Of a DNA stretch of 64,000 nt, positions 27,281 through 38,154 are shown in pieces (position 1 is the stretch's first letter; each line of letters starts with the position of its first letter). This stretch comes from Spongospora subterranea f. sp. subterranea (Eukaryota; Endomyxa: Phytomyxea; Phytomyxea; Plasmodiophorida). Below the pieces are notes generated by a model. The model saw only the letters and a program-made list of their open reading frames with translations, made no database searches and was not told the origin of the DNA. Made by a program: the position numbers and the translations under genes. The DNA lies in the NCBI GenBank assembly GCA_049724395.1, contig JAUGWO010000075.1, positions 34,412 through 98,411 on the forward strand, read 5' to 3'.

Positions 27281-27669
27281 TACTCAAGCAAAATAAATGA
27301 TGAACTTGACGAGAAAAGAGCGGGACGTTGACCGTTTGAGCTTTAGATTTAGACTATGTTCATCATTCAGAGATAGCAAGCATGCAGAATCATTTTTCTC
27401 GGCTAAGGCATTCTTTTTGGTCATTTGCTTAGCTCAACTAGTAAACCAACTCTCTTTGAAGAACAAACATTACAGCTGACAAGCTAAAAACACTGAATAA
27501 GGCATTGTCAACCAGGAACGACCGCATGTCGTACAGTTGGGTGAATGCGTTAGTTGTTAAATTCACCTTGGCCAATACTTCAGGTGGAGCGATGAGCCTT
27601 CCATTGGCAGACAACGGTCTTGTGACAAGGTTGAGCTGATAAAGTTTAATAAAATAGGATTATACTACA
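27281..27669. other. Intergenic, 3' flank of the SLC25 carrier gene
   Basis: AT-rich sequence with no coding signal that I can support on either strand. Confidence 0.35.
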
Positions 27670-29425
27670 TCACGATTGTAACTGTGCTCGAACTGACTCA
27701 TATGCGAAAAACCCTGCAGCATTGGCGGGAAATGCCCTGGCGGCACATGGTGAGAACCCTTTCCAAAGGCCTATCATTCCCTCGGACTGTACGACATGTT
27801 TCCATGCGTTCAAAAACCCTCCATCAGGAATCCAGCGATGCCTTTGAAATCTTCCTTCGCTGCTCACCTGCAAAATTGACTTGACCAAGTCCTGCACATA
27901 ACACATCAAAGACGACAAGAGCAAATTCCGATTCCGTTAACTGAAAAACAATGAAAACAGTGAATGAAAAATTATTGCAATAGTGGGCACATGATAGGCC
28001 AAACGCTTTGCAAGATAGGATTGAAAAAAAATGTTCAGGTTTGAGCAGCTCAAAATCTTGGAGACTGCACACGCAACAACAGATTTTCAAATACAAAGGT
28101 CCCACCTCTGCGAAACATCAACTGTGTAAAAAAGTGTGACCTGTGGATACGAGACAATCCAGCACGCAATTCCGGCTAAGCCACCGATTAACAATTGTTC
28201 TCCAATCCCGAGTGCCTCTCGTTCCGGACCGGCTAAATATTGTTTCAAATTTTCATACGTGTAGAACTGTTGGTAATATTAATCCTATATTATGCACAGC
28301 AACTCCAATAAAAACATACTTGAGCCGCATAGCATGGTACTTCGCGAACAATTGTCTATGGGACGGTTTAGCAAGAGTTTAAAAAGATCCTATCGCAGAA
28401 TGAAATCCAATTTGTTAAATTGAAACTACATCAACATCAAAACCAGCATAAAGTATCAGGTCAAAACCAACGTAAAGTAAGCATGTCGAAATAATCGACC
28501 AGGATCCTAATCGTACGATCACTGTGTCTGGGAAAGGTCTAGTAACAAAAAAACGAAAATGAGGAAAACGAATCAAACAATTGATGAGGTCATGCACAAT
28601 ATCGATAACATGCCGTAAGTGGTGGAGAGCGTATTCTATGTTCGGCCGTTAACTCATAAGTTAACGACGTAAATTGTCAATGGATCAAAATTGGTATAAA
28701 TGTCGTTCTTACCGCTGACATTCCCTGGAAAATTCCTCTGACGCCGTCAGTGGCTAAAATCCTTCTGACACAGTCCACAGGGCCTTGGTACAATCCAATC
28801 CCGCCCATCTGTACTTGTAGACGACATTTTACAAGTTCAATCGGGGATGCAACCGCTAAGAACAGGGGATTTAGGTGGAGTGTGCATTATTGGATGTGTC
28901 GTTCCAACTTGAGTTGACCAACCCGGCAATGGCGCCAGCCGAGGCGGATTCTGTCGGCGAAAGATCCCTGACGGAGCCGTTCAGAATGGCAGTTCGCGCC
29001 TGGCCAAATGAAGCGAATACTATAGCGTTGAGAAGAGGGACAGCGAGCATTGGCGCTCCCATTCCTATTTGGCAACATCATGTCAAACCTAGAGAGCTCA
29101 CTTGACTGCGACTTGCACCTTTATACAAACTGAAAACGCCCTAATAGGAATCAGAAAGGAAACTGTACAGCCTTTCAAACTAACCTCACTCATGATTACA
29201 TCCGCAAATCGCTTCAACACGGAACGGGCGCTGGAGGTTGGTGCGACCTGCATTCGAACCTGGCATTATAATATTAGACCCGAACGGCGGCGGCGGCAAA
29301 GGTTATGCCTTCATCAGGTCGAAAGGATGCCCGACGACGAGGATCGCAAATCCGGCAGCGGTCCCCGCGAGAAGTTCCTGAGTCATTGACGGATTGGATT
29401 GAGGTTGAGAGGTCATGGGGTCCAT
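27670..29425 (-). CDS. Mitochondrial solute carrier (SLC25), carnitine/basic amino-acid carrier-like
   Basis: Three mitochondrial-carrier repeats are seen. The first starts after the ATG at 29425 (or the in-frame ATG at 29416): LLAGTAAGFAILVVGHPFDL, then MK joined over an intron to VRMQVAPTS. The loop LYKG leads to GMGAPMLAVPLLNAIVFASF (near 29050), which resembles the corresponding helix of SLC25A29/45 carriers. The second signature is SPIELVKCRLQVQ (about 28840), followed by DCVRRILATDGVRGIFQGMS. The third is EQLLIGGLAGIACWIVSYPQ joined to DLVKSILQ, followed by EGMIGLWKGFSPCAARAFPA and FFAYESVRAQLQS before TGA at 27670-27672. All three PX[DE]XX[KR] motifs are recognisable. The carrier should sit in the inner mitochondrial membrane; the substrate (ornithine, lysine or acylcarnitine) is inferred from likeness only. 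The first intron uses a GC donor. Confidence 0.85.
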
Positions 29426-29930
29426 GACCAAAGACAATGATGCCTAATCGGTCTGAAGCCGATCGATGTGGCCAAACTGGCAATTGGCCACAGCACAATA
29501 CAAGAATGGAACAGTGGGCGGGGCCTTATCACCTTATGACAATGGCCACACCCACACCAATTCAACCCAAACTCACAGTTGATCCACCGCACCATGTCTC
29601 GGTGTTTTCGGTTACAATTCTTGGTGAAAAAGATGAATGGTTGATCTGGTCCGTTTTTCCGATAGATGGTGACTCTATCAAACACTTCCCCTGTTTAAAT
29701 TACTTTGAACATCGATGTTCCTGCGATGCCGTCGATGTTGTTTCCAAACCGTGACAGAAATCTCGTTTCCTGAGAGAAAAAGTTGCACAGAGTCAGTGGG
29801 GAATGCTATTCCTCTTCAACTCAACGCTGAGGATAAGAGAAACAAAAATAAAGTCGATTTTCGCCAAACGACCGTTGCGACCCAGCGGTACGCAATTTTT
29901 GTTTTTGTAGACAGCGTGATCTGTTTTCTG
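29426..29930. other. Intergenic, promoter side of the SLC25 carrier gene
   Basis: No supported gene. Open frames on the plus strand (29437-29754 and 29715-29969) show no family features and no plausible splice pattern. Confidence 0.3.
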
Positions 29931-30221
29931 TCATTTCATCGGTCCATGACATCCGCGGATGCATTCTGACACCATAAAGCTTAACAAGACTCGCCATTCG
30001 TCGCCAAAACAAGACTTTGTTTGTGTGCCCCAAGGTCTGGTGCCTGTCACCATACCTTCGCCAGCATAATTTGCTACTCGATCGAGGAAAGAATTCCTGG
30101 CCTTCGACCACTGGGGTCACTTGCCGGCGTACAATTTCGCTAAACCGTCAGTTTCCAGCTTGGCGTGGCTTGAGAACCGCTCTCCAAGATAGAAACTCTT
30201 GACGAATGGCACTGGTTGCAT
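29931..30221 (-). CDS. Candidate small protein of unknown function
   Basis: From an ATG at 30221 the minus strand reads MQPVPFVKSFYLGERFSSHA, KLETDGLAKLYAGK, then meets TGA. The same frame resumes with RNSFLDRVANYAGEGMVTG, TRPWGTQTKSCFGDEW and ends at TGA at 29931-29933. Removing a 24-base GT...AG stretch over the first TGA would keep the frame, but 24 bases is shorter than any other intron traced here. The composition is protein-like. I do not recognise the family. It lies directly downstream of the TFIIF alpha gene on the same strand. Confidence 0.25.
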
Positions 30222-30416
30222 CTTACTTTCAGGCCATGATTCGCCATCAGTTGATCATCAGCCAGGGGCCAAGCGCCGACAAGCCGAGGCCAAATCCTGT
30301 CGATATCGTCGCAGAAAACTCGTTTTGTACATAAAAATAGGAATACAATTCTTTGTATAAAAACAAAGGGCAATAATAGATAATATTTCAAGGAGAGTAT
30401 GGGGGAAGCACGATGA

Positions 30417-32253
30417 TCAAGGTTTGAGAACGAGATATTTGACGCCAGGACGGTTGGGATCGGCCTGATAAGTGCATATTCGTTGAACAATAGCGAACAA
30501 TTCCTTGCGGGCAGAGGCACCCTTGTATTTCCATGTGTCTTCCATAATGCGCGCCAGGCTCTTGACAGTCAACCGACCATGAGTCCGGAATTGCTCCCTA
30601 ACATCCTCTTCCGTGACAAATGCTAAAAACAAGAAAGTATGTGTCACTAGATGCATATAAGTCCGACAGGCATAATGCGACAATGAGCAATACATACGAA
30701 ACAATGTTGTTGAAGAGCAAGAAAACGTTTAGGTTTGAGCTGAATAAATAAATCGGGGTTGAAACCAGTGATCAAACGAAAGCTAAAATATAATGAATTC
30801 TATAGCTGGAAGTGGAAATAAAAAAATGCTAGAGATGGCAGTATATCTTTTTACCGTCAACCGGTTTGGCAGAAGGAGGGACAGAACTGACGCTGGAGCA
30901 TACACGTTTCGCCACTGAGATTTCAACGGCCGCCTCGGCAGTGCGTTTCCGCGAAGACGGGACCTCGGTTGGTGAAGGATTATCGTCAGCGACGTCTTCG
31001 TCGCTATCTGAGGCCAGCATTTCGTCTTCTTCGGACCCCGAGAACTCATCTAAATCCTCAGATTTCGACAAGATTTGAGCAATTTTCTGGAGCGAAAAGT
31101 CCATATTAGTTCGTTTCCCGCACCTGATTGAGCAAACCAAGTTGTAATTTCAAAAAACTGTTTAAAATCTTGGCTGAAAGAAGAACAATGGTATAACCCG
31201 AAGGTGTACGTTGCTCCTTGTGGAACAAACAGTGACATCAAAATTGTCATCATAATTCCATCTGACATTTAGGCTTGACGGAAACAGCTTGCAATCATAC
31301 AAAAGTAATTTCATGAATGCACATCAAGATTCAGAACATGAGTATAATATCGATTTCAACATTAAATAATACTGATTACCTTCCCAGCAGCAGTCAAATC
31401 TTCATCCTGGTCTGCTTGATCCGGGTTCTACAGCAAGGAGCTCAAATTACAAGTACCAGCGTGGGCACTAACATGCACCTGCGTATCGTTTGTTGTATCA
31501 ACAGTGATCTTGACTTCGTCATCGTCATCAAACTCGTCTTCGAAGTCAAGGTCACGATCCTCATCGCCCAGACCAAATTCATGTTGCGCCTGGCGAACAG
31601 TTTTTTGGCGCGGAACCCGCACAGCCGGGGCTTGATCGTCATCGGTTTTGTCATTTCTACGACAAATGTTAACTGGTTCATAACAGCAGTATCAAGAATA
31701 AGTGGACAAAATACAATGCATCAAACGTAAAAAAACAGTAAATAATCGAGTCAGAAACTCGAAAACCGAATGATGAAATGCACGTACTTCATGAGAAAAT
31801 TACTGATGCGAGAGCGGGAGCGCTGCATCCTCGCCATGGCAGAATCATGACGTAGCTGTTCGGCTTTTTCTGCTTCTTCAACGGCAGATGGATCGGCTGA
31901 TTTTGTTTCCAAATTGGCTTTAAACAGCTCTACTTCTGTATAAAAGATAGCGCGACCTTTCTGCTGAAACACGACGTATTTCGAGCGAGTTTGCACATTT
32001 TCCGGCTGAGCACGATACACTCGCTTGTGTTTTCTATCATTTAGAATAAAATTCTTGACTTTTTTCCCGTTGGAGCGACGCGCCATCGAATCGACTGAGG
32101 CACCAGCGACGGTTGTGCCCTTCATGGAGACAGATATGCCGGGCTCCATGCGTACGATCGCCAGTCTAAGCCAAATGTCACAATGGGGTGTCCAAACGCG
32201 TGTAAGACTCACTGGGTTTCGGACGAATTGCGATATATTGGTATTGATGACAT
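30417..32253 (-). CDS. Transcription initiation factor IIF alpha subunit (RAP74)
   Basis: The ATG at 32253 opens MSSIPIYRNSSET; a 47-nt intron with a GTGAGT donor (32166-32212) joins to LAIVRMEPGISVSMKG. The N-terminal dimerisation region includes KVKNFILNDRKHKRVYRA and SKYVVFQQKGRAIFYTEVEL. An acidic linker follows (FGLGDEDRDLDFEDEFDDDD near 31500-31570 and SKSEDLDEFSGSEEDEMLAS near 31040). The last exon is a winged-helix domain like the RAP74 C-terminus: VTEEDVREQFRTHGRLTVKS and later PGVKYLVLKP before TGA at 30417-30419. TFIIF binds RNA polymerase II in the preinitiation complex, and this C-terminal domain binds the FCP1 phosphatase and TFIIB. The order of N-terminal fold, acidic middle and winged helix supports the call. 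Confidence 0.8.
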
Positions 32254-32299
32254 GGTCTGACAATGATGATGATAGATAAAGAGCACCTGACGAATGGGT

Positions 32300-32520
32300 C
32301 CTTGAGAATACAGAACATCACCTATTGTACACTATAGAAAGGGGCCGTCAGGATACATTACCTACCGGTCATGGGAGTGTATCTATACGAATGGGTCAGT
32401 AGTGTACATTGTACACACGGTCATAAGAGTGCTGAGTGTATCTATACGAATGGGTCCGTGAGGAGACATTACCTAGGGTAGGTCATGGGAGTGTACCTAT
32501 ACGATGAACGATGAATAGGG
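32300..32520. repeat. Degenerate direct repeats
   Basis: A unit containing cattacctaccggtcatggg and gtgtatctatacgaatgggt recurs two to three times in imperfect form (about 32355-32395, 32430-32460 and 32470-32510), with short tgtacattgtacac palindromes between. It lies between the TFIIF alpha promoter and the Crypton. It may be a decayed minisatellite or a remnant linked to the element's insertion. Confidence 0.55.
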
Positions 32521-32599
32521 GATAAACCCGTATGCTCGGCCATACCTACCTACACCGGTTACAGTATTTTGTAGGAGTAGTTATAACCTGAATAGTGAG

Positions 32600-34550
32600 G
32601 GATGATGGCTGATTTTCGATACGGCTGCCCATGTTTTCCACGCTGTTTTTTAAAAAGTTGGTGTTCAACCTAAAAAAAATGGTTGTTTTCAAAATTGGTG
32701 ACACTGAGGTTTAACCAAGGGCTGCGGTCGTGGTCAAATTCGCGTCTCGCGTTAACGCCGCCGTACATACGGAGTTTTACCGTGAAAGTGCCGGAATACC
32801 TTGAGCGGTGAGGATGCTCTAAAATGTCTGCGTTCTACGAAGTGACCTATGCCAGCGGCAAAACTCCAAATTTCGAACGGTTTCCCCTCGAAGAAGTGCA
32901 TAGTGAGACATAAAAAAAGCACATAGGTTCCCAAGATGTTGCCCGTGGTCTCTGCTTTTACCCCAAAAATGTTTTGCGATGTCGACAATCTGGTCGATAA
33001 TCGTGTGTCCATCAATAAGGGTTCCTATACCAGATTGTCGACGTCGCAACACATTTTTGGGGTAAAAGCAGAGACCACGGGCAACATCTTCGGAACCTAT
33101 GTGCTTTTTTTATGTCTCACTATGCACTTCTTCGAGGGAAAACCGTTCGAAATTTGGAGTTTGCGAATATGCATTCAGTACAGTTAGAGAAGGAAGGGTT
33201 CTTTATTTGCTATGCATTGGTTTTAGTTTTTCGTCAGGGCAAAACAAACCAATTTGGGCGCAACGATTTTGGGGCTTTCGTTCGCAACAAAGACGTTCGG
33301 ATCTGTCCTTGGGGTGCTCTCGGGTTTTATTTGTTTTGGCGGTTTCACGTCGAAAATGAGCCATTTCCCGTTTTCACTACGAGCGAAGACTGGTTCAATC
33401 TGAAGCTTCTCAAGAGTGGACAAAATCCTAGAACTCCTCTCGACTACAAGACTCATAAGGAATCAATTGATTCTGCGTTCCGGTCTGTTGGATTGAATAC
33501 CAAAGCCAAGACTCACGCTGCCCGAGGTTCCGGAGCAAGGATGGCTGTAGGTGGCGCATCCGAAGATCAGATTCGTCGTCTCGGAAGGTGGAACAATCAG
33601 GCGATGGAAAACTGCTACCTAATTATCTGCCTCGAGAAGCCATCAGAACTCTGGCTGGATTTTCTCCCGCGCAAGGAAACTTTTATCTCCAGCGTGTCGC
33701 AATTAAACCTTCTGAAGCGCTGAAACTGATGCTCTTTCCTATGGTTGAGACTTGTCTGAACCGGATTGTTACCGGGGAATATTGTCAGACTATTGCGGCA
33801 AAGGGATTCCTTCAAAGACTCAGGACCGTGATTTTGCAGGATTCGGTATTTTATGAGATCGAAGTATCCTGAGCATCCTTTACGGAGTGCTAATATATTC
33901 TCTTGTGATATCTATCGTAATTTCTCCCGCGATTTACTCACAGCAGTCAGCAAAGCTTGTGACCCGACGGAAAATCGGCTACAACAAGTGATGCCAGCAC
34001 TGTCTAAAAAGGTTGATGCAGTCCATCAAGATCTGAAGACAACAATCACAGCAACAATCGATCCGATATCACGCAGTCTATCTTCATTGCGGGAGAATTT
34101 AGGGGATTTACTCTCTGGCAGGGTGCCGGTCACAATCAATGCTCAATGGCAAGAATCGCGGGATGAAAGTCGTCCAACGGAGCCATGTGATGTCGGTCAT
34201 CCGGTCATGCAAGGCGAATGTGATGGTGCCAACCCAGTTCCGTACAAAATGAGCAGGGGGATCCATTCTGTGGTGGACCTAGTGGTCTGAGGGACTAGGT
34301 GGAGGTCCAGCAGTCAGGGATTTGGAAAGGAGATGGGGATCAAAATGGTGCCACGGTTGCGATTGAAGGTTCTTTAATCGCCGGAGAACAGTGATTGATG
34401 CAATTATTGATATGGCGCGGTCCTTTGGTAGTGGTGTGACGCCAGAAAACTGTCTTGTCGCAGCTGAAATACTGGAAGATAGTCGAAACACCGATGGGAA
34501 ATCGCTTGACTGGCTATCCAAGCACATTAAACAATAGTCCTTAAGCAATA
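32600..34550 (+). mobile_element. Crypton-type tyrosine-recombinase DNA transposon, apparently inactive
   Basis: The recombinase core is at 33112-33700. It shows LLRGKTVRNLEFANM (first arginine region), THAARGSGARMAVG (H-x-x-R), IRRLGRWNNQAMENCY (GRW and the nucleophilic tyrosine). It is followed in another frame by YLPREAIRTLAGFSPAQG (33620 on), a region seen in Ndc10-like proteins and fungal-type Cryptons. Further downstream come a helical segment (33950-34290) and a C-terminal domain like GCR1_C (VRDLERRWGSKW, RFFNRRRTVIDAIIDMA, SLDWLSKHIK) ending at 34537. No reverse transcriptase is present, so this is not a DIRS element. The frame changes near 33.6 kb, and a stop interrupts the C-terminal domain, so the copy looks dead. 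Element ends were not identified; Cryptons lack terminal inverted repeats and insert by recombination. Confidence 0.78.
32858..33163. repeat. Large fold-back (inverted repeat) at the 5' end of the Crypton coding region
   Basis: Arms of about 137 bases (32858-32994 and 33029-33163) are near-perfect reverse complements around a 34-base loop. Example: gagaccacgggcaacatctt in the right arm mirrors aagatgttgcccgtggtctc in the left. The right arm encodes the start of the recombinase core (LLRGKTVRNLEF), so the left arm is an inverted copy of coding sequence rather than a terminal repeat. Confidence 0.9.
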
Positions 34551-35389
34551 ATAAACGGAGGTGTTACGTTCTCCATCTGTTGGTTTCTTCACCTTCGAGC
34601 TGAGACTCAGACTATCCAGAAAACCGCGAAAGATTGTTGATGCGACGTTCCATTGTTTGTTCATCGAACAAATCTGCTGCGCGTGAATGTTGTTTCAAAC
34701 TGCAGAAGTTAACATCGGTATTGGAGCTGATTCAGCTTCATTCGATACACTCAGATCAATCATGTTGATCATCAAAGAAGGCGTTTTGTAGAAAATTTTC
34801 ACTGTGGTTTAACACTGGTTTAACACGTTGTCATCGCGTATGTACACCCAGATGTACATATGCAATTTGTTGCGTAACTTTTAGTTATTCAGTGGGCTGG
34901 GACCGAAAACAGCGTAGGTCCCCCCATACTACAGAGAGGGAGATAGACCCTCTGTTCGGAAATAAAGGTCTCACGCACCTTTTTTTGATGTTCGGAAATA
35001 CTCCTATATAGGAGAGGAGTAGAGGAGTAACCTAAATGTGGATGGATAATATTGTCATATACGGTAACCGGTGTAGTTCTTGTACAAATCACACTCCAAA
35101 TTGCCGGTCCAGGCAAATGGGCATTTGTTCTCAATTATTGTATTACAAGCTCCCATGAGCAGCGTCCCACCCTACATTGGCTGAGTTTGAGCGCGACAAT
35201 ATCATCCAACTTACCGCATGTAAAAAAACTCCAGAACCGTTCTTGTGTTCTACTAATCGACCTTGTTAACTACTGGTACTTTGAACTCTCCTAACAAAAC
35301 ACTTCTCTTCTTCTCTTTCTTCATCTCTCCTCTCGCTATTCCGTTCTGGCCACTGTCGACCGAGCGGCAGCACAAAATCTTTTGTAGCT
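34551..35389. other. Intergenic region 3' of the Crypton
   Basis: No gene is supported. A plus-strand CT-rich tract (about 35290-35335) and several short open frames occur. A minus-strand piece reading NAHLPGPAIWSVICTRTTP near 35075-35130 might belong to an unrecognised gene together with the exons downstream at 35390-35720, but the link is not shown. Confidence 0.25.
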
Positions 35390-35720
35390 AATTGTTGCAA
35401 ACAATTGTGGTACTCGACAACATCAACTCTTTTTTTAATCAATGACACGTTGATGCACACAACCGGCCCGCCCGGAATCTACAGCGTCCTCGATTTTCAC
35501 GGCGATCATAGCGCCTTTATCGTAACTGTTATCCAAAATCAGTTGGGTGGTGTTGGATTCATCCCCAAAAACCAGTTTTGCTGAGTCCCGTGTTGTTCAA
35601 TATGCCAACCCGTTTCACTCACATTATCTCAACAATTTCATTGAATGTGATAGGATTTACTGGTTCAACAGGATCAGAAGCCTCATGCTTATTCGCCAAT
35701 CCACAAAGACGTCATGTTAA
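35390..35720 (-). CDS. Possible exons of an unrecognised protein
   Basis: Two minus-strand stretches look like coding sequence. One near 35640-35690 reads ASDPVEPVNPITFNEIVEIM and ends at a GTGAGT donor. The other near 35460-35585 reads KLVFGDESNTTQLILDNSYD followed by KGAMIAVKIEDAVDSG. I could not join them in frame with certainty and do not recognise a family. They lie just downstream of the DBP4 gene on the same strand. Confidence 0.3.
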
Positions 35721-35765
35721 ACGATCACAAATAATATTAAACTTGATTATGTATTGGCAGCACGA

Positions 35766-38071
35766 CTATTGACGGCTGTTCATCACCGAACGCGCCATTG
35801 CCTCCATCTGCTCCTCGCCTAACACGCGATCCTCGTCGGATACACTCTCCTCCTCGTCATCGCCTTCCTCGTCGTCATCGCTTTCATCATGGTCGTACTC
35901 GATCTTTCGTCGTTGCCGTAATTTCCTTTTGGACGCTTTGTGCATCTGTTTGACCCTAAGCTGATCAGCGTTCTTATCGCATTCGGTATCGGCCTGGGCC
36001 AGTACGATCTTCAACTGATTGCCGTATTCTGCAATCATATCCTCATCGATTATCGCATCCGCATTCGACGGATTCATCTTCTTCTGGCGCTTCTCTGTCG
36101 TCTCGTCCTGCCTTCCGCCAATCGTAAGGAAATCCTCCTCATCGTCCTCCTCATCCTCATTATCGGCTCGTAATCTAGTACGAGATTCGTGATAGATTGT
36201 GGCGTTTTTCCGTTTCAATAGGCGGGAGATCTTATCGTCTTCACCGGTCTTGGCTTTATCGCCTTGAACAATGTCCCGTAAACTCATGGACATGTTCTTG
36301 AGGTCATGACGCGATCCTGATCCAAACCCAGCGAATGTGATCTTCGGGGTTCCAACCAGACCCATGGACAGCGCCAGCTTGCCAGCGTCAATATTCTCCA
36401 ATCGAAATACGTCCTTATTGGCGGCCAAATGTAGAGTGCGACAATAACTGACAAAGGCGGCTTGAGCCGTATATTTCAGGTCAGGTAATTGAGCAAGAAG
36501 GGACCTTAACCGCCCGTTAACAATATCGCTACGCATTTGAGATGGGTTCGCTTTAACACGCTTCAGTTCAACCCGTTTCGATCGCAGCAAGTCCAACATT
36601 GCGGTTTCCCCTGGCAGCAGCATAAGCAGAGCTCGCCCAGCACTTCGGAATCGCGCTGTCCGGCCAACGCGGTGGATATACGTCTCTGGTGTGTCCGGAC
36701 AATCAACCTGGATTACCCACGAAACCGATGTGAAATCAAGGCCTCGCGCCGCCAAATCCGTGGCGAACATCACTCCATGCGTGGCCTTGGTAAAATCGTT
36801 GAAAACGGCCAAGCGTTGGGTCTGGGTCATTCCTCCATGCAGTTGGTAGAAACCAGGAGTGTAGTGCTGTTGGCGGTGACGACCGGACCGATGACCACGT
36901 TGCGGATTGCTCGTAGTCGCCGGTTTTGCAATCGACGCTGCTGGAACAATCCTGCGGAAGATCTCGTACATAAATCTGACCTGTGATACACCGAACAATG
37001 AGGACTATAAACAACAAACACGCTCATAACGTGATTGGCACTAACCTGCTTGCGGCTGGCGACAAACAGTAGAACCTTATCACTGGTGTGGGTCGTCATG
37101 AACGAATATAGAACATCGAGTTTCTGGTCGGCAGACACGATTGTATACGATTGCGCCAGCTTTGGCGGTGTCACAGCAGAATCATTCGCCGGATCGTGAA
37201 CAGCGACGTACTCTGGATCAACCAATGAACACCGCGCCAATGCTGTCACCGACGTCGTCTGCGTCGCTGAAAACAACATGGTTTGACGGCTACTGGGCAG
37301 GTACGAAATGATGGCGTCCAGGGCGGCGCGAAATCCCAGGTCCAAACAACGGTCGGCCTCGTCTAGAACCAGAATCTGGATCGAATCGGCGGTGAAACCA
37401 GGCGTATGTTCGAGGTGGTGCTGGAGACGACCAGGTGTTCCGATCACGATGTTCATTCCCGAAATGTAAGCCGATTCGCCATCAAAGTCCTTGCCACCGA
37501 TTACTAAACCTGAGTGAAAACAAATTTTAGAAAGAAACAAACGCAGCGGCAAACAACAAATGACATTTTAGAATATGGGGAACGATGAAATAAAGGCGAA
37601 AACATGTCAGGTACCGGCTGAAAACTGATGTGATCCACCAATATTGCGCAACACCTCAAATATCTGAAGAGCTAATTCTCGTGTTGGGCTGATAATCATA
37701 GCGACCATTCCATCGTCTGTATTCACTCCAAGATGGTATAATCGCTCCAGAACCGGTACAAGGAACGCCAGAGTCTTCCCCTGGCCAGTACGGGCAGCCG
37801 CTAATAGGTCGCGCCCGACTAATGCATGAGGAATAGCGGCCCTTTGGATGGCGGTCATTCTCTTAAACGATTGCGAGGCCAAACCGGTCAACGTTGCCGG
37901 TGATAATGGTAGCGCCATGAAGTTTTTGGCCGCTCCGGGTGCCATACTGGCGGCAGTACCTGACCCAGCTGGTGGAGCACATTTTAATACAGCTTCCTTT
38001 AATGAAACGCCAGACAAGCTCGGATTTATCCCTTGATGGAATTTCCGCTTAGATGACGTTTTCTTCTTCAT
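35766..38071 (-). CDS. DBP4: DEAD-box ATP-dependent RNA helicase DBP4/DDX10
   Basis: DBP4/DDX10 acts in the nucleolus in 18S rRNA processing, releasing U14 snoRNA from pre-rRNA. The ATG at 38071 opens [14 protein letters not shown]; an upstream in-frame extension begins only with TTG. Motifs in order are the Q-motif region ([13 protein letters not shown]), AARTGQGKT (I), PTRELA (Ia), GTPGR (Ib), VLDEAD (II), FSATQT (III), [11 protein letters not shown] (V) and HRVGRTAR (VI). The DBP4-specific segment follows ([29 protein letters not shown]), then an acidic and basic tail ending [12 protein letters not shown] before TAG at 35766-35768. Two introns lie near 37000-37045 and 37505-37615. An insertion of roughly 25 basic residues (between FRRIVPAAS and YQLHGGM) separates motif IV from the next strand, which is longer than in yeast or animal proteins. 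Confidence 0.92.
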
Positions 38072-38154
38072 GTTTCGATGACGACTGAAGTCCGCAGCGG
38101 GATCCGTCACGGACTTGGTCAATTTTTCGATCGATCCAACGACGACGGTCGACA
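38072..38154. promoter_or_regulatory. Very short bidirectional promoter region
   Basis: Only 83 bases separate the ATG of DBP4 (minus) from the ATG of the small basic protein (plus). The stretch must contain both 5' leaders, so the two genes probably share promoter elements and may be co-expressed. Transcripts could overlap at their 5' ends. No motif was identified. Confidence 0.45.

Noticed and set aside
32752-33052. Minus-strand frames with RLSTSQNIFGVKAETTGN
   Set aside because: They are the inverted copy of the Crypton right arm, not separate genes.
32600-34550. DIRS-type retroelement as the source of the tyrosine recombinase
   Set aside because: No reverse transcriptase or RNase H is present, and the Ndc10-like and GCR1_C-like parts fit a Crypton.
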